Virus record (IMG/VR): IMGVR_UViG_3300021197_001910
Location: 1-56,011 of that record
DNA length: 56,011 bases
Source: a virus
Direction: 5' to 3' (one strand)
The position numbers and the translations under genes are program-made. Of this stretch, positions 42,276-51,535 are shown one piece after another (within the stretch, counting starts at the first letter, position 1; every line of letters starts with the position of its first letter). The notes below the pieces were generated by a model. That model was not told the origin of the DNA. It made no database searches and saw nothing but the letters and a program-made list of their open reading frames with translations.

Positions 42276-45200
42276 CTACTCCGGTGGCTCAATATTATCT
42301 AACGCATTACTCAGTCCGGCGGCAATACCCTGAAGGACTGAAAACCCTTCCACAGTTAGATTTGCAGATAGTCCAGAGAAAGGAGTGGCAGATTCTGGTG
42401 GTGTCAATCCTCCAGAGAACCCTGACTCAGCTACAAGTGAGGGTGGTCCGAACATCTCGGTATCGATCGGGTTACGTCCAGAGAGATTTGCGCCTCCGGG
42501 TCCGTCCCCGAAGGGTCCTGCCCAGATGCCTGTGCCGACTTCTCCGTTAAGAGTAATTGTCGCGAGACCGGTTTCTTCATTTGTGCCTGTAGTAAAATCG
42601 GAACCGAAATCGTCGCCGGTGGCGCTTGAAGTTCCCGAGTCGTCATCGTCGCCGGAGTTTGGATCATTACCATCTTGTCCTCCGTCCGGAGACAGATTGT
42701 TCATAAAGTCCATGACGCCGGCGGGGTTGGCTCCTATCGCGGAGAGATCCAAGAGATTCATCATACCCGGAATATCAAAGCCTAAGTTATTAAACTGTCC
42801 CATGAGCGCGTCAATCTCAACTAGTGTATCCTCTACCATTGCGTCGCCGCCTGGAGTGTTATAAACATAAGATCCAGCGACTTGAGGAGAAATCAGTATG
42901 GACCGTATTGCCGTAGGATCGACAAGCGCATCGTCATTAATAACTTCTTCCATAGTAGTGTCTTGTGCAAGATCCTGCACTTCCACAATCGTGTCAAAAT
43001 CAACTCCCAAGTCCTCTTGGAATTCGCTGGAACTGCTAGGTGGTGCTTGTTCCCCAGCTGCGGATTGAGTATCACCACTCGTGACTTCATTGGGATTCGG
43101 AATAACTCCGGTATAGAACTCAGGGATCAACGGTACAGCCTGAGCCCCAGCGACACTATCCAGCACTCCGTCGCCATCAGCATCTGCATCGACGACGTCT
43201 GGGATTCCATCATTATCGGTATCCGTAAGCAGCTCGGAGATCTCCTCGATGTCCTGAGAATCATAGGGGGATGTATCGTCCACGATTTCCGGTGGTTCTC
43301 CAGCATCATAGAACCACAACGCATAGTGAATACCTACTGTTGAAATACGACGGACAACAAATACGGTAGGCTGCTGAGCAAATATGGCACCAGCTGCCGT
43401 GGTGACACTCGCAATGGTAGGAGCCACTTCGTTGGTGATTTCCAGTACTGGGTAGGTCGACAGGAGCGCGAGGTTCATCGGGAGTGCCGTGTTATCTCTT
43501 AGGGCTCGTCGAATAGTGTTGTTGATCGGATAGCGCGCGGAATACAGACGCTCGGAGATTAAGTATTCGATTATCTGGTCAAAACTTTGGGGTGGTGTGG
43601 GACCGGCGTTAGGTCCCGTCAGCGAGAGAAGATATTCATCCAATGTGAAGAGAGTACCTGTTGGGAAAGCTATGTCATGCGGAGCTTGAGTATATCTAAT
43701 ACCACCTGACTCCTGGACGCTAGCCCGGGCGATCTTGGCATTAAAGTACGCAACGAGATTCTCTTCTATCTTACCTTTATCTAGCTCGTCAAACATCTTA
43801 CCCCGGAGTGATGGAGTATCCAGGAAACGCGTCAGAGAGCTAGTAACCTGGCTCTTGAAGTATTTAAACAAGAATCCGTCTGTGTTTTGTAATAGGCTAT
43901 CGATTGTAAATGCTGAGAACACAAAGATGTTCTTGAGAATGAACTCGGCGATGTGCAGCTGAATAAGGAGAAGATATAGTCCGTACTTGACGATGTTCCT
44001 TACCTTTGCGCGCATAGTGAGGTTTGGGTTTTCGAGGCTCTCAAACGAGTTGCACGCCTGCTCACGATATTCGGCAGCCATGGCGGCAAGGATGCCGTTG
44101 ATATCTAGAAGGTCGGCTACTTCATTTGGGGGACAGTTCTCATTGAGATGGAAGAAGTTCAGCGACTGGAGCTTGGCAGCTGTAAACACACCGTTCTCTA
44201 ACACATAATCAAACATGCCGTCAACAAGTGCTGCATAGGCTTCGGGGAAGCGGAACGTTTCTACTTCCAATACCTCGGGGTTGGTGAGCACTTCTCCATT
44301 TTCGTCAGCCGCGGCCCGATAGGCATCTACAAACTGATCCACATATGGGTTAGCAGCGCGGCTAGTAGTGTAGTCGGCAAAATCCTCTAGGTACTCAGCG
44401 TCATTTGATGCCAACGATTCGGCGAATTGTGTGTCGATAACAGTTGAGCGGAAGTCTATAATCACCCGTGGGTTATTGAACTCCTCTCGGGGGTAGCGGA
44501 TCCGTAAGTAATCCGGGTCACCACCCATACGGACGGGCCATGACAACGTAGGGAGATCAAACTTGATGTACTCTGCGTAGTAATCCCCCTCCTGTGGAGG
44601 GTCCATAAACTCGGTATCGAGCATCATGGATGTCTGAGTTTCTCCGGAAACTACTGCTGGTATCGAAGGATCTACCGGCTGCGGAGGAACCCGCATGGCG
44701 CTCATATTTCTCTCGACCGTAAAGGGGTAGTTCTCGGGAGTGTCATCATATGCGTACTGTGATGCATCGATGTAGTTACTGAACTCATTGAGAAACTCTC
44801 TATTAAAGTCATACGTCTGAATAATAGGTGCCGAGATCCCCCCAGGTGCATCCATGCTATTGATATTGTTCAGTTTTGTGTTAATATTTGATAGTGAGCC
44901 AAGGAACGCTGGATCATTAATGGCTCCTTGGATGGTTTCGGCGATGGTAGCACCCGTAGAAAGAGCCAGACTGGTATCAAACCCCAAGATCTCAGAGGGA
45001 GGAGGGTCGCACGCCTCCTCTAGGGTACCAGCAGCTGTAGCCAAGGTCTCGATCGCCGTCATGATTGTATTCAGTACTTGCTGGTTGATTCCCTCTAGGC
45101 TTCCTGTGGCATCTGTCTGTCTGCCCATTTCGGCTACAATATCTAAGCGCCGGAGAACTTCCGAATCATCCGCATTCTTAAGATCAGGCTCTAGGAGAAT

Positions 45201-47510
45201 CGATTTAATGGCTTCAGCTGAGTTGATGAAATGCAGCTCAATTGATTCGGAAATAGTGCTAAACAGTTCGGGGATTGCTTTGGTAAGCGTAGGGTCATTA
45301 ATAAAGTTCTCTTTGTCTGCACAATCAAAGTTGAGTGTGGGGTACTGAAGCTGCAGTCCGTTCTCTATGACGTCGAGAATGTCGTCTAGGTTTGTTCCCA
45401 GAACCAAACAGATGTCGTCGGCATTTAGTTGGTATACTTCGTTTGCAATCTCCTCGCAGAGTTCGGTTACATCTGCAACACCCGAGACATCCAAGAAGAA
45501 GCCCATGATAGCGTTTTCGGTGTTAAGATACTGAGAGATTCGATCAACCGGATATTCCTCATTGAAGGCGATGATCTTGTTGATAAGTTCGCCAGTTACT
45601 CCGGCTTGATTAATAAGCAGATTACAGAGGTCCACGGAGCTTAAGATCGTCGACACATCTCTGAGATATTGCATTAGTTGCGCGGGAGTGAGTCCGTTCT
45701 TCTCGGCGATTCGGTCTAACTGATTTCCTCGCGGAGAGGCTGCCGCTGCTAGCGGATCTGGGTCAATGTAGTCCTCTAGGTTCGTGGCGCCGTAGTCAGT
45801 GGCGCGAGGATTAGTGAGGGGGCACGTTTCGCGGATTAGTTCAACCATCTGCTTGATTGCTTCTAGGGCAGCCTCTTGAAGAGTATCAACCAAAACCCCC
45901 AAGATGATATCCCCCACATTTCCATCCTTTAGCTTAGGTTTGAACATAGCTTCGTCGATCTTTGGGATAACGATAGTTTTAGGGGGTTGTGGTTTCTTGT
46001 AGTAGTTCTTTGACAATACCTCAGTCAATGAATTTCGGACTGCTTGGGTAATACGGCTTGTTTCAATATTAAATCCACCGGTCAGACAAATAACAATCTC
46101 TTTTGCCAACGCATCGAGTCCGAATGTACGGAATACCTTGGAGATGGCCTTACCCGCAGGAGATTTATCGAGCAGTCCTAATGGTCCCTTATTCATCACC
46201 TCATCAATCACATTGGTAACTTCTAATGCATTTTTGAGCATCCTGGTTTTCTGACGGGAGGCAACTTTAGTATAGAGAGCAGGGTTCATAGCTATCTGTG
46301 TCTTAAGTTTATTGATCTCTTCGGTGGTAAAACTCTCTGCAAAACCTTTTTCTAGTTCCTTTGTATCTGAGATATCGATAAGTCCAGCTTCTGCAGCAAC
46401 TTTCAAGAACTCGGCTTCTAAGGCTTTTTGTGGTTCTGGGTCTACATTTAAGATGAGTGACCCGGAAGCTTCTGCTAGGAGGCTCAACTCGGCGCCGAGA
46501 CTCTGTATGGTCTCTGGCTTGTTCAGAAAGTCCATGAAGTTAAGACCAGCAGTTGAGCCATAACCCCCATTACCACCTGCTGCCAAGCTCTGGACTCCAT
46601 TAATAATGTTGCGGTAATCCTTAAGCACGGCTAGACTCATCGGGTCCTTGAAGCTTCTGTGATATAGGGCGTAGGAGAACTCACCGACTTTAAGGGGCTG
46701 GGATTCGATTGACTCTTCGCTAATCAAATATTGGATACCTGTCACAACGGCTTGACCCCTATCGCCGGATCCAAACTGAATAGTGATAGTATCCGCATCG
46801 GTGATCCTTACTCCCGGGGCCGTCTGTTTGATCTGATGCATAAGTTGTTGTACGATCATATTAAGGATCATCAAGGTAGAATTCTGCAAGGATGTAAAGT
46901 TAACATTAACGTTAAGTTGTCCTTCAAAGTTTCTGAACTGTGTGTCGAACGTTTGGAGCCCACTGTTCAGAAGGCTATTATCTTGGAGAAGGGTGCTAAT
47001 AGTTAAAACTGTTTGTGACGTAGGATTAGAGAAATCATTCTTTTCACGGAAGAACGCGGCATTATCCTCGTAGGACGGCATTTTCTCTTCATCAATCCAT
47101 TGTTGGCGAGTGTCTGCGAAGTCGTAGTATGTATTCAATACCACCAGGCTCTTGTTCGGATTAATGTCGGCGAAGAAAGTCTCCAGCTGTATACTACGTT
47201 GTATCTCGTTGACCACATCTTCCACCTCGTTAAGACTGGTATTTTCAGGAAGCATTTCCTCAAATGCATTCCGATCAAACAAAAAGGCATAGAACTCCGG
47301 GAAATAATATGTAATGTAGTACTGGATTGCATCTTCTCGAAGTCCATCAATATCAATGCTGTTCGGATCTTGCTGAAACTCTGCTCGATTAATCTTACGC
47401 ACTCGGAGTTTAAGACGATAAAGCTTGTCCCTATCCGCGTAAAAAGGTATCTTGACATCTTTTCCAGGATATCTCTTCGGGGTCTGTGTGATTGTGGGGA
47501 TAGTAGCCAT
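42276..47510 (-). CDS. Giant structural protein with TSP3-like calcium motifs (1744 aa)
   Basis: The first 1300 residues are mostly helical, acidic and rich in Leu/Ile/Asp/Asn, without a recognised domain. Near residues 1427-1453 DTDNDGIPDVVDADADGDGVLD has the D-x-D-x-DG spacing of thrombospondin type-3/EF-hand-like calcium loops, usually found in extracellular proteins and absent from the known T4 structural set. The last part is a Gly/Asp/Pro-rich, low-complexity region with DDDDSG and several PESG-like stretches. It lies in the baseplate cluster after the 333-aa gene. A tape-measure role is possible by size, but strong coiled-coil or TM features are absent. Confidence 0.85.
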   Translation of the reverse strand: MATIPTITQTPKRYPGKDVKIPFYADRDKLYRLKLRVRKINRAEFQQDPNSIDIDGLREDAIQYYITYYFPEFYAFLFDRNAFEEMLPENTSLNEVEDVVNEIQRSIQLETFFADINPNKSLVVLNTYYDFADTRQQWIDEEKMPSYEDNAAFFREKNDFSNPTSQTVLTISTLLQDNSLLNSGLQTFDTQFRNFEGQLNVNVNFTSLQNSTLMILNMIVQQLMHQIKQTAPGVRITDADTITIQFGSGDRGQAVVTGIQYLISEESIESQPLKVGEFSYALYHRSFKDPMSLAVLKDYRNIINGVQSLAAGGNGGYGSTAGLNFMDFLNKPETIQSLGAELSLLAEASGSLILNVDPEPQKALEAEFLKVAAEAGLIDISDTKELEKGFAESFTTEEINKLKTQIAMNPALYTKVASRQKTRMLKNALEVTNVIDEVMNKGPLGLLDKSPAGKAISKVFRTFGLDALAKEIVICLTGGFNIETSRITQAVRNSLTEVLSKNYYKKPQPPKTIVIPKIDEAMFKPKLKDGNVGDIILGVLVDTLQEAALEAIKQMVELIRETCPLTNPRATDYGATNLEDYIDPDPLAAAASPRGNQLDRIAEKNGLTPAQLMQYLRDVSTILSSVDLCNLLINQAGVTGELINKIIAFNEEYPVDRISQYLNTENAIMGFFLDVSGVADVTELCEEIANEVYQLNADDICLVLGTNLDDILDVIENGLQLQYPTLNFDCADKENFINDPTLTKAIPELFSTISESIELHFINSAEAIKSILLEPDLKNADDSEVLRRLDIVAEMGRQTDATGSLEGINQQVLNTIMTAIETLATAAGTLEEACDPPPSEILGFDTSLALSTGATIAETIQGAINDPAFLGSLSNINTKLNNINSMDAPGGISAPIIQTYDFNREFLNEFSNYIDASQYAYDDTPENYPFTVERNMSAMRVPPQPVDPSIPAVVSGETQTSMMLDTEFMDPPQEGDYYAEYIKFDLPTLSWPVRMGGDPDYLRIRYPREEFNNPRVIIDFRSTVIDTQFAESLASNDAEYLEDFADYTTSRAANPYVDQFVDAYRAAADENGEVLTNPEVLEVETFRFPEAYAALVDGMFDYVLENGVFTAAKLQSLNFFHLNENCPPNEVADLLDINGILAAMAAEYREQACNSFESLENPNLTMRAKVRNIVKYGLYLLLIQLHIAEFILKNIFVFSAFTIDSLLQNTDGFLFKYFKSQVTSSLTRFLDTPSLRGKMFDELDKGKIEENLVAYFNAKIARASVQESGGIRYTQAPHDIAFPTGTLFTLDEYLLSLTGPNAGPTPPQSFDQIIEYLISERLYSARYPINNTIRRALRDNTALPMNLALLSTYPVLEITNEVAPTIASVTTAAGAIFAQQPTVFVVRRISTVGIHYALWFYDAGEPPEIVDDTSPYDSQDIEEISELLTDTDNDGIPDVVDADADGDGVLDSVAGAQAVPLIPEFYTGVIPNPNEVTSGDTQSAAGEQAPPSSSSEFQEDLGVDFDTIVEVQDLAQDTTMEEVINDDALVDPTAIRSILISPQVAGSYVYNTPGGDAMVEDTLVEIDALMGQFNNLGFDIPGMMNLLDLSAIGANPAGVMDFMNNLSPDGGQDGNDPNSGDDDDSGTSSATGDDFGSDFTTGTNEETGLATITLNGEVGTGIWAGPFGDGPGGANLSGRNPIDTEMFGPPSLVAESGFSGGLTPPESATPFSGLSANLTVEGFSVLQGIAAGLSNALDNIEPPE

Positions 47511-47514
47511 AAGA

Positions 47515-48516
47515 TTAGTTGGTGCTATTGTATTTGCTCAGAACATTCAGTGCTGGATTAATTTGTCCCTTGTCTTCACCTAGAACTAGGTCGAACGGAT
47601 CTACTGTGTCCGCAACTTGTACTGCCCCTAAGTAGTTGGTCTTTATTAATGCAGTCTTGCTCGCATGTAGTGGAAGCTGAGCCGTCACATCGGTTACTTT
47701 ATCGATTAGCGTCTGGATGCTGGTAGGTAAGTTTTCAAAGTCGGGAGATGTGCGTCCGCCGTTGAAGGTCCCATAGTGTGCATGAGTAGCTAGAGACCGG
47801 GATACATTCCGATCCGCCTCTACAAAGTTATTAAACAGTCCGCGCAGTTCATTGATAGAGTCCACAATAGCGTTTAAGCAAGCCTGTAGATTATCTCCCT
47901 TTACTAGTGGCTGGAGACTAGTAGTATCGTTTAGGGCTATGAGTTCAATCCCAAAGTCTTTGGTACTGAGGTTGCTCACTTCGCCGCCTTGGGAATTAAA
48001 CTGGTCCGTTCGAGTTACAATTTTAATGTTTTCGCGGCCCACTAGACGGATTGTGTCGGCTTTTAAAGCTACTGTGCTCCTCGGGGATTCATCTGTGGTA
48101 TAGCGAGGGGCACTTAATCCTAATTCCCCATCAATGTTGCATTTTTGAGATATATAGACGCGCGCCGCATCTAATGTCATATCGGGGTCGACATTCATTA
48201 ATTTGCCTTTTGCATTACGTCGGCGACCCAAAAAGCTCTTTCTCCCCACCACTAGATCAATTGCAGCCGCATGCGTTTCGCGTCTTTGGGAGAGAATAGT
48301 GTTGGTGCGATCTAGCCCAAGGACTATAAAAGATCCGTTCTTTTTAATCACCTTCTCGTTTTGATTGGTAATATATTGAGGAACATCAAAGGCTGGGCGA
48401 GTACTTTCGCCGTAACCAATATATTCTGCTTGTTGTTTAGGGTCGAGAGCCTCGTAGTGGGCTCGCTCTCCCGCGGACATCAGGTCTACATTTACGGTAG
48501 GTGTTTTATTGCTCAT
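47515..48516 (-). CDS. Structural protein next to the hub peptidase (333 aa)
   Basis: The middle of the protein (about residues 85-185) has repeated short hydrophobic beta strands, such as AAIDLVVGRKS, DAARVYISQKC, and ALKADTIRLVGRENIKIVTR. These look like an extended beta structure and suit a spike or OB-like hub component. The C-terminal third is helical. The start overlaps the stop of the M15 gene (ATGA). It is most likely a baseplate hub or spike protein; the exact homolog is not recognised. Confidence 0.8.
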   Translation of the reverse strand: MSNKTPTVNVDLMSAGERAHYEALDPKQQAEYIGYGESTRPAFDVPQYITNQNEKVIKKNGSFIVLGLDRTNTILSQRRETHAAAIDLVVGRKSFLGRRRNAKGKLMNVDPDMTLDAARVYISQKCNIDGELGLSAPRYTTDESPRSTVALKADTIRLVGRENIKIVTRTDQFNSQGGEVSNLSTKDFGIELIALNDTTSLQPLVKGDNLQACLNAIVDSINELRGLFNNFVEADRNVSRSLATHAHYGTFNGGRTSPDFENLPTSIQTLIDKVTDVTAQLPLHASKTALIKTNYLGAVQVADTVDPFDLVLGEDKGQINPALNVLSKYNSTN

Positions 48517-49784
48517 GGTCCAGCCTCTTGCGAGTCGAATCCGGAGGGGGTGCTCTCCTCGTTATCCGTACTTGGGGTCGAGCCCGGGCGGAATGTATCA
48601 GGAGGAGATGATTTAACCCCTTGACCGAAAACTTTATCGCGATCATGGCCGCCGACTCCTGTAGCTGAGTGTCCGGCTGCTTCGCCCACCGACCAGTGCC
48701 AATATTCCCGGTTAATGCGCCGTAAACCAGCATTGTATAGAGCTTGATATATGGGTCCATGAGCCAGAATATCAGCCTTTTGCGCGCTTGTCTGTTCGAT
48801 ATCTATTGCTTGTCCCTCCGTATGATATCCTGCGCATGGATGAGCCACTAGAGAGCGATTCGTAAGGGTGTCAAATTTCGGTTGCCCGGGTTGACCTTTG
48901 TTCATGTATGCGCTACGTTGAACATCGTAGGAGCGGAGTGAGTCTCCTACGGATAGTATAATCCCTTGATCTTCGAGGTCTCGATAAGCTGCCTCAACTT
49001 TTTTGATAAAGGAGGCTTTACCTTTGATATATCCGCCGTACGCGTTTGGAACGATTTCGGACGTAACGATTGGCTCATTCAAGATATTCCTTTTGGCTTT
49101 AAACCCTGTAGCCGCATGGTCAGCGCAGCCCTCTAGTGTGTCCGGGACTAGGCGACCTTTAAAATCTCTTCCGCCATAGCCACCCACTGTCGAAGGACGT
49201 CCGTCCTGAAATTGGATTTTACCTGATATATTTGAAGAAAGATTGGTGATTCTCAACACTTCATCTGATACTTTCACGATTTTCGGTCCGAAAAGATTGC
49301 CGGGATCTTCATAGCGGACCGTCACAAAAGAACCAAGAGCAATATCTCTCTTTCCTTCAAGTGGTAGATCAACACCCACATCAGGATAGTTAAAAATAAT
49401 AGGATCATCGAAACTTGCAGGAGGACAGAGTGGCTGCAGCTCTGGGATATACACTTTATAGAGATACTGATTGATATCTGCGTCTTCCAGCTTTGGTTCC
49501 GGGTCGGCTGCAGCACCCTCTTGCTGTATGGTAGGGAAAGTGTTGAGGACTGTCGGGCGATAGTCATAGACCGCAGTCGTGATCACTCGGCGCCCCACTA
49601 CAATCCCATAAAACTCTGATATCCCTTGAAGAGTGTCCCGGGCAAAGGCTTTTTCTGTTGCTATGCGCAGAGCTGTGACAGGATCAGTACGGCGCCGATC
49701 TCCGGAGGCATTAGAATCATTCTCCTGAAGATTGTTGAGCTGCCCATAAGTTAACTCTTCGAGGGTGAAACCGCCGTCAGCCAT
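48513..49784 (-). CDS. Baseplate-hub-type protein with M15 peptidase domain (423 aa)
   Basis: A VanY/D-Ala-D-Ala carboxypeptidase M15 zinc peptidase is visible in the C-terminal half: SLRSYDVQR near 282-290, then HTEGQAIDIE with His321 and Asp328, then REYWHWS with Glu360 and His363, the usual metal ligands and catalytic Glu. Upstream, residues about 105-190 (YLYKVYIPEL, then a beta-rich GSFVTVRYED and PKIVKV) look like the OB-fold of hub proteins such as T4 gp5. The C-terminal 40 residues are Pro/Ser/Gly-rich. This would be a tail-borne peptidoglycan hydrolase in place of the gp5 lysozyme domain. It is followed by structural genes, not by holins. Confidence 0.87.
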   Translation of the reverse strand: MADGGFTLEELTYGQLNNLQENDSNASGDRRRTDPVTALRIATEKAFARDTLQGISEFYGIVVGRRVITTAVYDYRPTVLNTFPTIQQEGAAADPEPKLEDADINQYLYKVYIPELQPLCPPASFDDPIIFNYPDVGVDLPLEGKRDIALGSFVTVRYEDPGNLFGPKIVKVSDEVLRITNLSSNISGKIQFQDGRPSTVGGYGGRDFKGRLVPDTLEGCADHAATGFKAKRNILNEPIVTSEIVPNAYGGYIKGKASFIKKVEAAYRDLEDQGIILSVGDSLRSYDVQRSAYMNKGQPGQPKFDTLTNRSLVAHPCAGYHTEGQAIDIEQTSAQKADILAHGPIYQALYNAGLRRINREYWHWSVGEAAGHSATGVGGHDRDKVFGQGVKSSPPDTFRPGSTPSTDNEESTPSGFDSQEAGP

Positions 49785-50086
49785 TAGTCTTTATTCTCGT
49801 TCAACAGGTCAAAGAGTTCTTCTTTGTCATTTTCTGTAAGTCCAACGTTGGTTGTCTTTTGTCTTTGGAGGATCGAAGCAAGCTTAACCATCTGTTCATT
49901 GGAGCGCTGCAGGTTTTCTACGAACTTTGCGGCGATGGGTCCCATCTCCCGTCGGTCGGTTGCGGACGAAGCCATGTCAGCCATAACGTCCATAAGGAGC
50001 GACTTGGCCATTGCCCTGTCTTCTCTGATGTTTTTTGTGGTCTCTTCTAGATATTCGTCTAGGCTTAGATCTCGCCGTTTTGCCAT
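49784..50086 (-). CDS. Small helical protein after the sigma factor (100 aa), gp33-like candidate
   Basis: The protein is wholly helical and charged (DEYLEETTKNIREDRAMAKSLL, then EMGPIAAKFVENLQRSNEQM). Its C-terminus reads EELFDLLNENKD. In T4 the late coactivator gp33 (112 aa) also ends in a hydrophobic clamp-binding motif. The short acidic/hydrophobic ELFDLL here is the only visible analogy, together with its location overlapping the gp55-type sigma gene by 22 bp. I do not assign gp33; it is an idea to test. Confidence 0.72.
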   Translation of the reverse strand: MAKRRDLSLDEYLEETTKNIREDRAMAKSLLMDVMADMASSATDRREMGPIAAKFVENLQRSNEQMVKLASILQRQKTTNVGLTENDKEELFDLLNENKD

Positions 50087-50757
50087 TTGTTCTTAAACGT
50101 CCTATATCGTTTTCTTAGTTTATTAAGATTATTAACGACTTGTTTGGTATTCAGTCCTGTAATCTCCCTAAGATATAAGTAAATAGCTTTTTTATTGAAA
50201 ATTTCTATCTGATCGGCTGATTCTAGGAGGATCCGGACAGCCATCAGAACCTTTTTTTCATTTTCCTTGAGCATGAAGGAGTCCCAAGTATCGATCTCAC
50301 CGTGGAGCGAAGACCAAAACTCCATCTCCGATCGCATCTGAAAATAAGTTTTTTCCTGAGAGATTAAGTCTTCGTCCAACTGGCTGATAATATCCTCCAT
50401 GAAGACTTCGGTACGATTTCGTTTTTGGGTCCTCTTGACTTTATGGATAAACCAGTTCTTCGTTACTACCGAAAAATAGGAAAATGCTTTGGATCCCTTA
50501 CTTGGATCGTACTTGTTTAAGATTGTGGTGAGCCACACTTTGCAGTCAGCTTTTAAGTAATCAATATTTGGCAACGTTGTAAAGCGATAGGTATAGATAA
50601 TTTTATCAACCATTTGATCAAACGCCGGTTGGATGTACTCTACGTATAACTTTGAGCGAAGCTCTCGGTCTTCGGTGTTGGCATATTTAATGATCGCATC
50701 TTCGTGGACGCTCGTAAAATAATGATTCTTTTTTCTAGTTCTCTTCTTGCGTGGCAT
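50065..50757 (-). CDS. gp55: Late-transcription sigma factor, gp55 type (230 aa)
   Basis: Gp55 redirects host RNA polymerase to T4-type late promoters. The protein is about 230 aa (T4 gp55 is 185), with a basic start (MPRKKRTRKK). The conserved sigma region 2 is at residues 82-108: KYDPSKGSKAFSYFSVVTKNWFIHKVK, the standard core- and promoter-binding helices. A second, more helical half (residues about 150-225) ends with a helix-turn-helix-like TGLNTKQVVNNLNKLRKRYRTFK. The T4 C-terminal clamp-binding motif is not apparent. It overlaps the next gene by 22 bp and the previous one by 23 bp. Confidence 0.9.
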   Translation of the reverse strand: MPRKKRTRKKNHYFTSVHEDAIIKYANTEDRELRSKLYVEYIQPAFDQMVDKIIYTYRFTTLPNIDYLKADCKVWLTTILNKYDPSKGSKAFSYFSVVTKNWFIHKVKRTQKRNRTEVFMEDIISQLDEDLISQEKTYFQMRSEMEFWSSLHGEIDTWDSFMLKENEKKVLMAVRILLESADQIEIFNKKAIYLYLREITGLNTKQVVNNLNKLRKRYRTFKNKWQNGEI

Positions 50758-51052
50758 TCAGTTCTTCCTCTAGTTCTGCGTCGAGACCATATTCAAATAT
50801 TTCTCGGAAATCTTCCATCTCTGCTAAGACTTCTTGGATGCGGAGCATCATCTCCTGAATCATTGGTTCGCCGTGGTAGTTGTCCATGCTATACATTGAT
50901 TTTAGAAAAGCCTCGAACGCCTTGTTAGTGAGAAATAGATCTGCCATATTTTCAGATATAAATACAAACTTCCGGAGGAGTTTGGAAATATACCATATTA
51001 AACATATATTTATCCCTACTGAGACAGCTAATAATATGTAAAGTTCCATCAT
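50735..51052 (-). CDS. Small membrane-anchored protein (105 aa)
   Basis: A single hydrophobic N-terminal segment, about residues 3-20 (LYILLAVSVGINICLIW), is followed by a basic K-LLRK and a helical, acidic cytoplasmic or periplasmic tail ending EEELNATQEEN. No catalytic motif is visible. It overlaps the gp55-type gene by 23 bp and the FmdB-type gene by 4 bp (ATGA). Function unknown. Confidence 0.78.
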   Translation of the reverse strand: MMELYILLAVSVGINICLIWYISKLLRKFVFISENMADLFLTNKAFEAFLKSMYSMDNYHGEPMIQEMMLRIQEVLAEMEDFREIFEYGLDAELEEELNATQEEN

Positions 51053-51297
51053 GCTTTCTCTTCCTGGGTCTTTTTTTGCTGCTTGAGATCTTCTCTGGCG
51101 TCAGCTATAAATTCTTCAGTCACTTGTCCTACTTTCTTGCGTAGGTTTTTTTTGGGAGCCGTAGTAAAACGATTCAAAAGTTTTACCATTGTTCCCAACT
51201 CTTTGCAATCGCTGCAGTCCGAAAGTGTTTCCGATGAAAGATGTTGGACTGTGCTTGTTTGTTCACAAACTGTGCAGCGATAGCTATAACGGGGCAT
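51049..51297 (-). CDS. FmdB-type zinc-ribbon protein (82 aa)
   Basis: The start MPRYSYRCTVCE is the FmdB/putative regulatory zinc-ribbon signature. Cys8/Cys11 and Cys28/Cys31 (CSDC) form the two knuckles. Residues after about 40 are basic and helical (LRKKVGQVTEEFIADAREDLKQQKK). Such small zinc ribbons are common in bacteria and phages; functions are mostly unproven. It lies in a row of small genes between sugar genes and the late sigma factor. Confidence 0.82.
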   Translation of the reverse strand: MPRYSYRCTVCEQTSTVQHLSSETLSDCSDCKELGTMVKLLNRFTTAPKKNLRKKVGQVTEEFIADAREDLKQQKKTQEEKA

Positions 51298-51298
51298 A

Positions 51299-51526
51299 TC
51301 AACCCTCAGGGATCAAAACGGTTGAGTCCGTGATGGTCTCAGTGCCGGCGAGATCTACTCCCTCTAAAGACACAACCGGAGGATTGGTCACCACCAGGGT
51401 ACCATCGTCCGACAGCTCTAGATCCATCTCTGTGAGGACCGGCACAATATCGCTCTGCTCCAGGAGCGACTTCTGGAGAGCCATCATCAGGGCTCCAACT
51501 GCTTGATTTGATAATTTCATGATCAT
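51299..51526 (-). CDS. Small conserved-looking protein (75 aa)
   Basis: The protein begins MIMKLSNQAVGALMMALQKSLLEQ and continues DIVPVLTEMDLELSDDGTLVVTNPP. The amphipathic helix plus IVPVL stretch is a pattern I associate with small phage proteins of unknown function. A GGAG lies 3 nt before the ATG at 51526; the in-frame ATG at 51520 (9-nt spacing) is an equally good start. It lies between the RmlB-like gene and the FmdB-type gene. Confidence 0.72.
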   Translation of the reverse strand: MIMKLSNQAVGALMMALQKSLLEQSDIVPVLTEMDLELSDDGTLVVTNPPVVSLEGVDLAGTETITDSTVLIPEG

Positions 51527-51535
51527 TTTCTCCTT

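Noticed and set aside
42385-42864. Plus-strand frame of 159 aa within the 1744-aa gene
   Set aside because: It opposes the Gly/Asp-rich end of the giant protein, where low-complexity DNA readily gives long antisense frames.
42276-47510. The 1744-aa protein as the tail tape measure
   Set aside because: Size would fit, but the long coiled coils and hydrophobic segments typical of tape measures are not visible, and it carries calcium-loop motifs. Kept as structural.
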